Assembly (NCBI RefSeq): GCF_900129025.1
Contig: NZ_FQUM01000004.1
Coordinates: forward strand, 186,001-250,000
Direction of reading: 5' to 3'
Origin: Mariniphaga anaerophila
GTDB taxonomy: Bacteria; Bacteroidota; Bacteroidia; Bacteroidales; Prolixibacteraceae
DNA: 64,000 nucleotides
This document shows positions 34,269 through 43,315 of this stretch, piece after piece. Position numbers and translations under genes: made by a program. Under the pieces are notes generated by a model. The model was not told the DNA's origin, ran no database searches, and worked only from the letters and a program-made list of their open reading frames with translations. Numbering within the stretch: position 1 is the first letter of the stretch; every line of letters starts with the position of its first letter.

Positions 34269-37184
34269 ATGCAATCCGCTTTTAACCAGCTTAAATCCCA
34301 GTTAGAGGGCGATTTATTCACAGACAACGTTCAGCGAGTACTCTATTCTACTGATGCATCGCAATACAAAGAGCTCCCGCTGGCGGTAACCCGTCCGAAA
34401 AACAAAGAAGACATTCAGAAAATAATTGCTTTTGCCCGTGAAAACGGCACTTCGGTAATTCCACGCGGAGCCGGAACCTCGCTGGCCGGGCAGGTTGTGG
34501 GCCCCGGAATTGTGGTGGACATGTCGAAATACATGAACCGAATACTTGAGCTGAACGAAGCAGAAAAGTATGTAATTGTTGAACCGGGGGTTGTTCTGGC
34601 AGAATTGAATCTGTTCCTGTCGAAATACGGATTGCAGTTTGGACCGGAAACGTCCACGGCCAACCGCTGTGTAATCGGGGGCATGCTGGGAAACAATTCC
34701 TGCGGATTACATTCACTGGTTTACGGCAGTGTTCGCGAGCATATTTTAGAAGTAGATGCCGTTCTTTCCGACGGTTCTGCAACCACTTTTAAATCGCTGT
34801 CGAAAGAGGAATTTGCACAAAAATTAAATGGAAACGCCAACCAGTTGGAAAAGTCCATTTACAAAAATGTTTTCGATATTCTTTCCAACCCGGAAAACCA
34901 AAAAGAGATTCGCACAAAATTTCCCGACCCGAAACTTACCCGTCGAAATATGGGATATGCTATCGATTCTTTGCTGAATTCAGAAATGTTTTCAGAAGGA
35001 GGAGAGCCATTCAATTTCAGTAAGCTTCTTGCCGGGTCAGAAGGAACTCTTGCTTTTTCGTACCGCATCAAATTAAATGTAATACCGCTCCCGCCAAAAC
35101 ACAAAGGGCTGGTGTGTGCTCATTTTGAAACGCTGGAAGAATCGTTGGAAGGAAATCTCGTTGCGTTAAAGCATCATCCGCAGGCCATTGAGCTGATGGA
35201 TGACATTATTTTGCAATGCACCAAAGAAAATATTGAACAAAATAAAAATCGCTTTTTTGTAAAAGGTGAGCCGGGCGCTCTGCTGATGATTGAGTTTGCC
35301 TGTGCCACCGAAGAAGAACTAAATACCAGAGCCGTCGCCCTGGAAAAAGATTTACGGGCAGCCGGGCTGGGATATCATTATCCGCTGGTAACCGGGGCCG
35401 ACAAAATAAAGCGCGTGTGGGCTTTGCGTACTTCCGGGCTCGGGTTATTGGCCAACATTCCCGGCGACCGAAAAGGGGTTCCCGGAATAGAAGACACTGC
35501 TGTGGCGCCCGAATACCTGCCTGCGTACATTGCAGATTTAAAAAAAGTTTTGAAAAAACTGGGGCTTACCAGTGTGTATTACGCACACATTGCAACCGGC
35601 GAAATCCATTTCCGGCCGCTCATCAATTTTAAAGACCCCAACGATGTAAAACTTTTTGACTCCCTCATGAGCGAGGTAGCAGCGCTTGTAAAAAAGCACC
35701 GCGGTTCGATGAGCGGCGAGCATGGCGACGGACGTGTGCGCGGCAAGTTTATTCCCTTTATGCTGGGCGAACACAACTACAGACTACTTAAAAGTCTGAA
35801 AAAAGCATGGGATCCCGAAAATATTCTGAATCCCGGGAAAATTGTAGACACCCCGCCCATTACCGAAAGTTTACGTGTTATTCCGGGAAAACCAACGCCG
35901 GAATTCGATACTTTTTTCGATTTCTCGAGATACAGAGGATATTTCAGAAGTATAGAAAAGTGTAATGGAACAGGCGACTGCCGTAAAAGCGAAGTGATTG
36001 GCGGAACCATGTGCCCCACATTTATGGCAACTCGCGATGAAGATAAAACAACCAGAGGACGGGCAAATATTCTTCGTGAATTTCTTTACTCCGACGACAA
36101 ACAAAATCCGTTTGACCACCGGGAAATTTATGATATTCTGGACTTGTGTATTTCGTGCAAGGCATGTAAATCAGAGTGCCCTTCGAATGTGGACATGGCC
36201 AAGCTGAAAGCCGAATTCATGCAGCATTATTATGATATCCATGGAATTCCGCTGCGCTCGCGACTGATTGCCTACCTGCCCCGGCTGAATCCGCTTGCCA
36301 TACTGGTACGGCCAATTTCCAATTTTATGATGGGAACTTCAGTTTTCAAAAAAGCAATTGGGTTCGAATCAAAAAGAACTCTTCCAAGACTATCAAAAAT
36401 TACGCTTAACCGCTGGACAAACAAAGCAATACCGGCACCGGAAACCGCGCCCAAAGGGATGGTTTACCTTTTTAACGACGAATTTACCAATTACAACGAA
36501 AGCGACATCGGGATCAAAGCGATTCTGTTGCTTACAAAATTGGGCTACGAAGTACGAATTCCGGCACATAAAGAGAGCGGCCGCACATTTCTGTCGAAAG
36601 GATTGGTGCGCACATCGAAAAAAATTGCGACAGAAAATGTTAATCTATTAAAAGAGATTGTTTCAGAAAAAACGCCGTTAATCGGAATTGAACCTTCGGC
36701 AATTCTTGCGTTTCGCGACGAATATCCTGAGCTGGTAGAAAAAGAGTTACAGCCAGCAGCAACAGAATTAGGGAAACACGCACTTCTGTTTGAAGAGTTC
36801 TTTTCCGAAGAAATTGAAAAAGGGAATATTACGGAAGACCAATTTGACACTGAAGAGAAGCAAATATTACTGCACGGCCATTGCCAGCAAAAATCGGTAG
36901 CCAGCACTGCCCCCACAAAAAAAATGCTGGCATTGCCCAAAAATTATTCGGTAAAAGAAATTCCTTCGGGGTGCTGCGGCATGGCAGGCTCTTTCGGGTA
37001 CGAAAAAGAACATTACGATTTATCCATGAAAATTGGGGAAATGGTGTTGTTCCCGGCAGTTCGCGAAGCCGATGAAAAAGTTATTATTTCGGCTCCCGGA
37101 ACATCGTGCCGCCACCAGATAAAAGACGGTACCGGAAAAACGGCAAAACATCCGGTAGAAATAATGTACGAAGCACTAAAATAA
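34269..37184 (+). CDS. FAD-binding and 4Fe-4S fused oxidoreductase (D-lactate/glycolate dehydrogenase type)
   Basis: This 971-residue protein fuses a GlcD-like flavoprotein (about residues 1-530) to a GlcF-like iron-sulfur half. The FAD domain has VIPRGAGTSLAGQVVGPG and NRCVIGGMLGNNSCG, and later SGEHGDGRVRG. The Fe-S domain has CNGTGDCRKSE, CISCKACKSECPSNVDM and two CCG-type segments (HGHCQQKS; SGCCGMAGSFGYE). Such proteins oxidise D-lactate, glycolate or D-2-hydroxyglutarate at the membrane and reduce quinone or an Fe-S partner. The ATG at 34269 is preferred to an upstream TTG. It is a single gene with its own terminator. Confidence 0.93.
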   Translation: MQSAFNQLKSQLEGDLFTDNVQRVLYSTDASQYKELPLAVTRPKNKEDIQKIIAFARENGTSVIPRGAGTSLAGQVVGPGIVVDMSKYMNRILELNEAEKYVIVEPGVVLAELNLFLSKYGLQFGPETSTANRCVIGGMLGNNSCGLHSLVYGSVREHILEVDAVLSDGSATTFKSLSKEEFAQKLNGNANQLEKSIYKNVFDILSNPENQKEIRTKFPDPKLTRRNMGYAIDSLLNSEMFSEGGEPFNFSKLLAGSEGTLAFSYRIKLNVIPLPPKHKGLVCAHFETLEESLEGNLVALKHHPQAIELMDDIILQCTKENIEQNKNRFFVKGEPGALLMIEFACATEEELNTRAVALEKDLRAAGLGYHYPLVTGADKIKRVWALRTSGLGLLANIPGDRKGVPGIEDTAVAPEYLPAYIADLKKVLKKLGLTSVYYAHIATGEIHFRPLINFKDPNDVKLFDSLMSEVAALVKKHRGSMSGEHGDGRVRGKFIPFMLGEHNYRLLKSLKKAWDPENILNPGKIVDTPPITESLRVIPGKPTPEFDTFFDFSRYRGYFRSIEKCNGTGDCRKSEVIGGTMCPTFMATRDEDKTTRGRANILREFLYSDDKQNPFDHREIYDILDLCISCKACKSECPSNVDMAKLKAEFMQHYYDIHGIPLRSRLIAYLPRLNPLAILVRPISNFMMGTSVFKKAIGFESKRTLPRLSKITLNRWTNKAIPAPETAPKGMVYLFNDEFTNYNESDIGIKAILLLTKLGYEVRIPAHKESGRTFLSKGLVRTSKKIATENVNLLKEIVSEKTPLIGIEPSAILAFRDEYPELVEKELQPAATELGKHALLFEEFFSEEIEKGNITEDQFDTEEKQILLHGHCQQKSVASTAPTKKMLALPKNYSVKEIPSGCCGMAGSFGYEKEHYDLSMKIGEMVLFPAVREADEKVIISAPGTSCRHQIKDGTGKTAKHPVEIMYEALK

Positions 37185-37213
37185 ACCGGAAGCAAAAAAA
37201 TTACTTCCGGTTT
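37183..37213 (+). terminator. Intrinsic terminator after the FAD/Fe-S oxidoreductase
   Basis: A perfect 10-bp stem AAACCGGAAG/CTTCCGGTTT with an 11-base loop begins at the stop codon and is followed by TGTTTG. The A-rich flank makes it usable in the minus direction too, where the PHP gene converges. Confidence 0.75.
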
Positions 37214-37275
37214 GTTTGAAGAAAAAGCCAGGCTTCTTCATTCGGGTTTAGATTACAAAAACCAATTGTTCAATG

Positions 37276-38403
37276 CTAATCTAAAACAAAGTCGACAACC
37301 AGGTTCTGGTTGCTTCTGATAAATGCAGTAAGTACTTTATATTTTAGGCTTTTCTGTCCGGCTTCGGCAGTAATAACCTGCGAAGAACGCGGAAACAACT
37401 TAATGCTTTTTGTTCCGTTACCAGACTCCAGTTCAAGTTCGAAATACAAATCGCTATTGTTGCTAATTTCATAATAGTTTCGGTCGCCTTTGTTATGAAA
37501 CTGCGCCCCCAGCTTTACACATGCTTCCACGAGGGGTCTTACATTTTCCTCTTTCCCTGCAATGTATTTACTTGCCCAGGCAACTGTGCGTCCTGCATCG
37601 AGTGCTTCCCTAATTGATTCGGCAGTGCGTTCTTTCGCAAAAACCAAAGTCATTGACCGATGCACGCAACCACCCAAATTATAATCGTGAGCCACTAAAT
37701 TGTGAATATCAGATGTTCCCATTACCGTTAAATCGTTATCCACAGCCCAGTCCAATGCTTTTTTATGAAACCCGAAACCATTGAAAACTTCAATTCCGTC
37801 CAGTTTGTTTTCTTTTTTCAGCTCACCAACAAAATCAATCCATTCGTACGAACCTTCCACCGATGTGGCTTTCCACCCGGGATGATTCCAAAAAATAAAT
37901 GCATCTTGTTCTTCGGCCTTTGCAACTGCCTGGCTGTCCAAATCTCCGGACCGATCTTCAATATACCCGGAAGCATCGCCAATAAACAGCGCGTTAAAAT
38001 GTCCGGGAGGTGTATTCCTAGTAATTTCAGTCCCTTTTATAAATACCAGGTTATTTTCTGCCGCAGCATTTTTCGCCAATTCCCATGCACGATTATGATT
38101 TACTAACACATCGGCTTTGTGCGGAGTGTATTCAATATGATCGGTAATGGCCATTGCATCCAGCCCTTCCTGCCAGGCCTCCTGCACCCGAACATTTGGC
38201 CAAACGTGCCCGTCAGAAAACACAGTGTGCATATGAAAATCGCACTTTAAAGTTTGGAACCCTTCGATGTTGGGAATTGAAATCATTTGACGTTTTTTAG
38301 GATTACGGAATTCATCCATCCGCATAACGCCGTTATCGGTCTGAGCCTGAAGCAGCAATGCTGTCCCTAAGAAAAACAGCAGGAACAATTTTAGTTTCGA
38401 CAT
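37276..38403 (-). CDS. Exported PHP-domain metal-dependent phosphoesterase
   Basis: This 375-residue protein has a signal peptide ending near LLLQAQ. The PHP metal-binding residues are visible: DFHMHTVFSDGH near residue 56, MAITDHIEY, GTEITRN, FWNHPGW and GTSDIHN. A C-terminal beta-rich part of about 80 residues ends in VVDFVLD. Cytosolic PHP proteins act on nucleotides, histidinol phosphate or DNA; exported Bacteroidota members have no firm substrate. It is a single gene on the minus strand. Confidence 0.9.
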   Translation of the reverse strand: MSKLKLFLLFFLGTALLLQAQTDNGVMRMDEFRNPKKRQMISIPNIEGFQTLKCDFHMHTVFSDGHVWPNVRVQEAWQEGLDAMAITDHIEYTPHKADVLVNHNRAWELAKNAAAENNLVFIKGTEITRNTPPGHFNALFIGDASGYIEDRSGDLDSQAVAKAEEQDAFIFWNHPGWKATSVEGSYEWIDFVGELKKENKLDGIEVFNGFGFHKKALDWAVDNDLTVMGTSDIHNLVAHDYNLGGCVHRSMTLVFAKERTAESIREALDAGRTVAWASKYIAGKEENVRPLVEACVKLGAQFHNKGDRNYYEISNNSDLYFELELESGNGTKSIKLFPRSSQVITAEAGQKSLKYKVLTAFIRSNQNLVVDFVLD

Positions 38404-38552
38404 TTGTTTCTTTTTAACAGTTAATAATTAATCGCCAAATTAGTCATTTTGGATTTTTATTTCAGTTACAATTTAATGAAAAAAGGAATAATTCGCTTCT
38501 TAAAACATTACGAAAAAGAAGCAAGAACATGCACTTCAAACTAAAATAAGTA

Positions 38553-38996
38553 CTATTTCCTTTCCTGATTATACCCATTATTTTTCTTCTTGAAAAAACC
38601 GAAAAACTCAATTTTCCCGGAAGAATTCTTTTTCAGTATTTTCAGTGTTCCTTTATCAATTGCAAATTGTAATTCTATATTTTGCCTGAAATCGGCAGGA
38701 TGAATTAAAACAACAAAGTTCCGCGACAAACTCCATTTATAATCGTTCAATTCAGAAAAAGGCAACAACTCTAAATCTGAATGCTGAATAAAATTTCCAT
38801 TTGCATGGAATTCAATTTCCAAAAACTTACTAGTTGCCTGCAATTGGTCTTCCTTAAAATTCATCAATTCACCCCCAACTTCAGCATAATATTCAAAAAG
38901 CTGCCATTTGCCCGGAATATGTTGCGATGGCCGGGCAAACATTTCAGTTGTTTGTAGCCACTGAATTATCTTTCTAAACTGATTTTTGATGTGCAT
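38553..38996 (-). CDS. Hypothetical protein, possibly lipocalin-like
   Basis: This 147-residue protein has no signal peptide. The pattern GKWQLFEYYAEVGGELMNF followed by alternating strands (LEIEFHANGNFIQHS, YKWSLSRNFVVLI) resembles small lipocalin-like beta-barrel domains of Bacteroidota. I do not recognise a named family, and the resemblance is weak. The basic C-terminus (KKKNNGYNQERK) is unusual. It is alone on the minus strand between the PHP gene and the ppdK upstream region. Confidence 0.55.
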   Translation of the reverse strand: MHIKNQFRKIIQWLQTTEMFARPSQHIPGKWQLFEYYAEVGGELMNFKEDQLQATSKFLEIEFHANGNFIQHSDLELLPFSELNDYKWSLSRNFVVLIHPADFRQNIELQFAIDKGTLKILKKNSSGKIEFFGFFKKKNNGYNQERK

Positions 38997-39120
38997 ATCA
39001 TTTGTCGCAATTTTTATTTGACAGCAACAACTGCAGAAAGTTTAAAGCTACACTTTGTTTTCCAAAAACTTACAATTTTTCAAAACAGGTTGTCCAAAAG
39101 CCATAGCTGCAATTCATAGT

Positions 39121-39208
39121 ACAAAAAAAACAGGAACGACATTTCGCTCCTGTTCCTCCTAACTAACCAAATCTATTCTCTATGAAAAAACACTTTTACT
39201 TTTTTGTT
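39121..39208 (-). ncRNA. Candidate small RNA with its own promoter and terminator
   Basis: On the minus strand a TACTTTTG (-7 type) element at 39214-39221 is followed after about 55-60 bases by a hairpin (39130-39153; 9 of 10 pairs, 4-base loop) and a run of eight Ts at 39123-39130. That predicts a transcript of roughly 85-90 nucleotides with no coding potential. It includes a purine-rich GGAGGAAC stretch just before the terminator stem. No protein gene on this strand could use this terminator, because the only long gene upstream is ppdK on the other strand. Confidence 0.5.
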
Positions 39209-39213
39209 CAATA

Positions 39214-39221
39214 CAAAAGTA
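39214..39221 (-). promoter_or_regulatory. Candidate -7 element for the minus-strand small RNA
   Basis: The sequence read on the minus strand is TACTTTTG, matching TAnnTTTG. Upstream of it (higher coordinates) are three GTTAAC palindromes, at 39233-39240, 39264-39270 and 39311-39318, which may be regulator sites. A clear TTG-type -33 element was not found. Confidence 0.4.
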
Positions 39222-39522
39222 AGCACAAAAACAGTTAACTAAATTCAAGCAAAGTTAAAGAATGTTAACTTCTAATAATCAAAAAGATAAACAACATCAG
39301 AAAAACAGGAAGTTAACTACATTTTTATATATTTACATATCCTAAAAAAACCGGAATTATTAAAATATGGAATATAGAAAAAGAAAATTCAAATATTCGG
39401 CAACGAGCAATTTATATTGTATTAACATTCCTTTTTTAACCACTCATAACCTCAGTCACATATGCATTTCCCGATAAAAATCCTAAAAAGTCTTATTTAT
39501 TTCAAATCTTAAAAAATAGAGT

Positions 39523-39530
39523 TATTTTTG
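39523..39530 (+). promoter_or_regulatory. Candidate -7 element of ppdK
   Basis: TATTTTTG matches TAnnTTTG and lies 50 bases before the ppdK ATG. The stretch 39222-39522 is very AT-rich and shows no supported coding sequence. Confidence 0.45.
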
Positions 39531-39580
39531 CTAACCAGAATTAAAGATTTCTTTTTACTAATAATTATAAAACACTATTT

Positions 39581-42283
39581 ATGGCAAAACATGTATATAC
39601 TTTTGGAGCTGGAAAAGCCGAAGGTAAAGCTGACATGAAGAACCTTTTAGGTGGCAAAGGTGCTAACCTGGCAGAAATGAACCTGATTGGGGTTCCTGTT
39701 CCTCCGGGATTCACCATTACCACAGAAGTTTGCACCAAGTACAACGAAGAAGGGCAGGAAAAAACTTTTGAGGCGATTAAGCAGGAAGTTGAAGCTGCCG
39801 TTTCTATGGTTGAAACACTCACCGAAACCAAATTCGGAGACAAAGACAATCCGTGTCTGCTGTCTGTTCGTTCAGGTGCCCGCGCATCTATGCCGGGAAT
39901 GATGGACACCGTACTTAACCTGGGAATGAACGACGATGCAGTGGAAGCAATTTCGAAAAAATCGGGCAATCCACGATTTGCCTGGGACTCATACCGCCGT
40001 TTCGTTCAAATGTATGGCGATGTAGTAATGGAAATGAAACCCGCCAGCAAAGAAGAACACGACCCGTTTGAAGAAATTATCGACAAGCTAAAAGAAGAAA
40101 AAGGCATTCAGTTGGATACAGAATTCTCAACCGAAGACCTTCAGGAATTGGTAAAACGATTCAAGGCAGCCGTTAAAAAAGTTACCGGCAAAGACTTCCC
40201 GGCAGATCCATGGGAACAGCTTTGGGGATCTGTTGCTGCGGTTTTTAACAGCTGGAATAACCCACGTGCTAATCTTTACCGCCGACTGGAACATATTCCT
40301 GACGAATGGGGAACAGCAGTAAATGTTCAGGCCATGGTATTTGGAAACATGGGCGAAACTTCTGGAACCGGTGTTGCATTTACCCGCGATGCTGCCACAG
40401 GCGAGGATGTATTCAACGGTGAATACCTTATTAACGCACAAGGCGAAGATGTAGTTGCCGGTATTCGCACACCGCAGGTAATTACGCTTTCCGGTTCAAA
40501 AAAATGGGCCGAATTGCAAGGGGTAAGCGAAGAAGAAAGAGCTTCAAAATATCCGTCGCTGGAAGAAGCAATGCCAGAAATCTACAAGCAACTCGAAGAA
40601 ACCCAGCAAAAACTGGAAGACCATTATAAAGATATGCAAGACCTCGAATTTACCATTCAGGAAGGTAAATTGTGGTTACTGCAAACCCGTAACGGAAAAC
40701 GCACAGGTGCTGCAATGGTAAAAATTGCCGTTGATTTGCTGGAACAGGGCGTAATTGACGAAAAAACTGCACTAAAACGCATCGATGCCAACAAGCTGGA
40801 CGAACTTCTCCACCCTGTATTTGATGCAGCAGCATTGAAATCGGCCACAGAAATTGCAAAAGGGCTACCGGCTTCACCGGGAGCAGCAACCGGCCAGATT
40901 GTTTTCTTTGCCGACGAAGCAAACAAATTCGATGCTTCGATTTTGGTACGTGTGGAAACTTCACCAGAAGACCTTGAAGGGATGCACGTTGCAAAAGGTA
41001 TTTTAACTGCACGCGGAGGAATGACTTCACACGCAGCGGTTGTTGCCCGCGGAATGGGAAAATGTTGTGTTTCGGGAGCAGGTTCTGTAAAAATCAATTA
41101 CAAAACCCGCATAATGACCATCGACGGAAAAGAATTCGCCGAAGGAGACTGGATTTCTCTTAATGGCTCTACCGGAAAAGTGTACGAAGGAAAGGTTAAC
41201 ACCAAAACTCCGGATATGAGCGGCGACTTCGGCAAAATAATGGACCTGGCAAGCAAATTCTCCCGCATGAGCGTGAGAACCAATGCAGACACCCCGAATG
41301 ATGCAAAAACTGCACGCAACTTCGGAGCTCAGGGAATTGGCCTTTGCCGTACAGAGCACATGTTTTTCGACGGAGAGCGAATCAGAGCTATGCGCGAAAT
41401 GATTCTGGCATCAACAGTTGAAGGACGTGAAAAAGCACTGGCTAAATTGTTACCGTACCAGCGCGAAGACTTTGAAGGAATTTTTGAAGCCATGGCCGGA
41501 TATGGAGTGACCGTACGGTTGCTCGATCCTCCGTTGCATGAATTTGTTCCTCATCAGCAGGCAACACAAAAAGAACTGGCAGAAAAAATGGGAATTACCA
41601 TTGATGAAGTCAAATCTAAAATTGCCGACCTCGAAGAATTCAACCCAATGCTAGGACACCGTGGATGCCGACTTGGAATTACTTATCCAGAAATTACAGC
41701 AATGCAGTCGCGTGCGATTATTGAGGCAGCGCTTAATCTGAAAGCCAAAGGGATTGAAACCCAACCTGAAATTATGGTTCCGCTCGTAGGTACTGTGGCC
41801 GAATTTAAAAATCAGGCAAACGTAATACGCTCAACAGCAGAAAAAGTTTTTGCGGAAAGAAATGACCGCGTTGAGTATTTGGTAGGAACGATGATTGAAA
41901 TTCCACGTGCTGCTCTTACTGCCGACCTCATTGCTGCAGAAGCAGACTTTTTCTCATTCGGCACAAACGACCTTACGCAAATGACACTTGGTTATTCTCG
42001 TGACGATGCGGGCAAATTTTTACCAATATACCTGAACAACGGTATCCTTAAACAAGATCCCTTCCAGGTACTCGACCAGGAAGGCGTTGGTCAATTGGTA
42101 CAAATGGGAACCGAAAAAGGACGAAAAACAAAACCGGGACTAAAAGTAGGAATATGCGGTGAACACGGTGGCGAGCCATCATCCGTTATGTTCTGCGACA
42201 GCGTCGGAATGGACTACGTAAGTTGTTCTCCCTACCGCGTGCCAATTGCACGAGTTGCTGCAGCCCAGGCAAACATAGAATAA
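39581..42283 (+). CDS. ppdK: Pyruvate, phosphate dikinase
   Basis: This 900-residue cytosolic enzyme interconverts pyruvate, ATP and phosphate with PEP, AMP and diphosphate. The N-terminal ATP-grasp part has KNLLGGKGANLAEM and SVRSGARASMPGMMDTVLN. The central domain has the phosphorylated His in GGMTSHAAVVARGMGK. The C-terminal TIM barrel has GLCRTEHMFF and the catalytic Cys near CGEHGGEPSS. Length matches bacterial PpdK (about 875-900). It is a single gene with a promoter-like element upstream and two terminator-like hairpins downstream. It serves gluconeogenesis or pyrophosphate-linked glycolysis in anaerobes. Confidence 0.97.
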   Translation: MAKHVYTFGAGKAEGKADMKNLLGGKGANLAEMNLIGVPVPPGFTITTEVCTKYNEEGQEKTFEAIKQEVEAAVSMVETLTETKFGDKDNPCLLSVRSGARASMPGMMDTVLNLGMNDDAVEAISKKSGNPRFAWDSYRRFVQMYGDVVMEMKPASKEEHDPFEEIIDKLKEEKGIQLDTEFSTEDLQELVKRFKAAVKKVTGKDFPADPWEQLWGSVAAVFNSWNNPRANLYRRLEHIPDEWGTAVNVQAMVFGNMGETSGTGVAFTRDAATGEDVFNGEYLINAQGEDVVAGIRTPQVITLSGSKKWAELQGVSEEERASKYPSLEEAMPEIYKQLEETQQKLEDHYKDMQDLEFTIQEGKLWLLQTRNGKRTGAAMVKIAVDLLEQGVIDEKTALKRIDANKLDELLHPVFDAAALKSATEIAKGLPASPGAATGQIVFFADEANKFDASILVRVETSPEDLEGMHVAKGILTARGGMTSHAAVVARGMGKCCVSGAGSVKINYKTRIMTIDGKEFAEGDWISLNGSTGKVYEGKVNTKTPDMSGDFGKIMDLASKFSRMSVRTNADTPNDAKTARNFGAQGIGLCRTEHMFFDGERIRAMREMILASTVEGREKALAKLLPYQREDFEGIFEAMAGYGVTVRLLDPPLHEFVPHQQATQKELAEKMGITIDEVKSKIADLEEFNPMLGHRGCRLGITYPEITAMQSRAIIEAALNLKAKGIETQPEIMVPLVGTVAEFKNQANVIRSTAEKVFAERNDRVEYLVGTMIEIPRAALTADLIAAEADFFSFGTNDLTQMTLGYSRDDAGKFLPIYLNNGILKQDPFQVLDQEGVGQLVQMGTEKGRKTKPGLKVGICGEHGGEPSSVMFCDSVGMDYVSCSPYRVPIARVAAAQANIE

Positions 42284-42305
42284 AGATTGATATTCTGACA
42301 TATAG

Positions 42306-42337
42306 AAAAGCCATCCTTTCCGGGATGGTTTTTTTTT
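42306..42337 (+). terminator. Intrinsic terminator of ppdK
   Basis: The stem CCATCC/GGATGG with a 6-base loop is followed by nine Ts. It starts about 27 bases after the ppdK stop codon. Confidence 0.88.
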
Positions 42338-42363
42338 GCCCATTAATACGCAAAAACACACAC

Positions 42364-42404
42364 GTATTTATACGTGTTGACCGCAGGTATAAATACTCTT
42401 TTTT
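42364..42404 (+). terminator. Second AT-rich hairpin with T-run after ppdK
   Basis: A perfect 10-bp inverted repeat GTATTTATAC/GTATAAATAC with a 13-base loop is followed by TCTTTTTTTT. It overlaps a smaller palindrome CACGTATTTATACGTG at 42361-42376. It could be a back-up terminator or a regulatory site for the small transcription unit that follows. Confidence 0.5.
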
Positions 42405-42453
42405 TTAATTTATTCTTTTCTGAAATTTGCCACGGATATAATAAACAAGACAG

Positions 42454-42591
42454 ATGATTTTATTCGAAAGAAATAACGATACTACCCCATACCTCAATCC
42501 TTTTAACTTGAACACACATGGATTGACAACCTCAAGAAAGCCATCCGCGTTTCATTCTCCTATCAACACTTTCTTACTATTCCTGAAATAG
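42454..42591 (+). CDS. Candidate 45-residue small ORF or part of a small RNA
   Basis: An ATG at 42454 opens a 45-codon frame ending TAG at 42589-42591, followed 34 bases later by a strong terminator. The protein is rich in Asn, Thr, Ser and Pro and I recognise no family. There is no good ribosome binding site. The terminator shows that something is transcribed here on the plus strand. It may be this small gene, a non-coding RNA, or read-through from ppdK. Confidence 0.25.
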   Translation: MILFERNNDTTPYLNPFNLNTHGLTTSRKPSAFHSPINTFLLFLK

Positions 42592-42625
42592 CAATGGCAT
42601 TGTAGGTTATACGGTTTGTCCGTAG

Positions 42626-42655
42626 AAGGGGTTCTGGCCAGAACCCCTTTTTTAT
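42626..42655 (+). terminator. Strong intrinsic terminator of the small unit after ppdK
   Basis: A perfect inverted repeat AAGGGGTTCTGG/CCAGAACCCCTT is followed by a run of Ts. Orientation is plus, so it does not serve the convergent response-regulator gene, whose stop codon it touches. It marks the 3' end of a plus-strand transcript beginning somewhere in 42405-42600. Confidence 0.8.
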
Positions 42656-43311
42656 TTTATAAAAACCAGATTATTCTTCATTGCAAAAACAACCAATCCG
42701 GCAACATTCTTTGCTTTAGATTTTTCAAGCAATTTTTTCCAATGCCCTTCCACCGTTCTCTGGCTAATTTCCAGCTTATCTGCAATCTGAGCTGCTGTGT
42801 ATTCCCGACAAATCAGTCCCAGAACTTCCAATTCTCTTTCTGAAAACTCAGGAAGGCTCGGCTTAGCGCTTTTCTTTTTACTGGCACTTTGAATCACCAG
42901 CTTTGACATCTCCGGAGGGAAATAAAAATCGTTGATCATTACCTTTTCGATCGCCTCCTCCAGTTCTTCAGGCTCTGCATTTTTCAGCAGATAACCATTT
43001 ACCCCTTCAGAAATCATGTGCATAATAAATTGCTCTTCATCTTCCATCGTAAGTATTATTACTTTCTGAGAAGGATAAAGTTTTCTGATTCTATTGTGTG
43101 CTTCAATGCCATCCATCAGAGGCATTTGAATATCAAGCAAAATAACATGTGGCGGATTATCCAGTAATTTTAAAAGCTCGAGCAATTCTAATCCATTCCC
43201 TGCCTCATAAATTTTCTTCACAAAACGAAATTCTTCAAGCAACGAACGAATTCCTTTTCTAAATAACTTATGATCATCGGTAACTACAATTACAACACTT
43301 TTATCTTCCAT
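42652..43311 (-). CDS. NarL/LuxR-type response regulator
   Basis: This 219-residue regulator has a receiver domain with the acidic pocket VTDDHKLF, the phosphorylated Asp in VILLDIQMPLMDG and the conserved Lys in YLLKNAEPEE. A Gly/Lys/Ser-rich linker leads to a LuxR helix-turn-helix (about residues 150-215; FSERELEVLGLICREYTAAQ). It lies 4 bases after the histidine kinase gene, its evident partner. The regulon is unknown; nothing obvious next to it is a target. Confidence 0.95.
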   Translation of the reverse strand: MEDKSVVIVVTDDHKLFRKGIRSLLEEFRFVKKIYEAGNGLELLELLKLLDNPPHVILLDIQMPLMDGIEAHNRIRKLYPSQKVIILTMEDEEQFIMHMISEGVNGYLLKNAEPEELEEAIEKVMINDFYFPPEMSKLVIQSASKKKSAKPSLPEFSERELEVLGLICREYTAAQIADKLEISQRTVEGHWKKLLEKSKAKNVAGLVVFAMKNNLVFIK

Positions 43312-43315
43312 ACAT

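Noticed and set aside
39182-39238. An 18-codon plus-strand frame just after a hairpin upstream of ppdK
   Set aside because: It has no ribosome binding site, and the hairpin works as a terminator in the minus direction, so the small RNA explanation is better.
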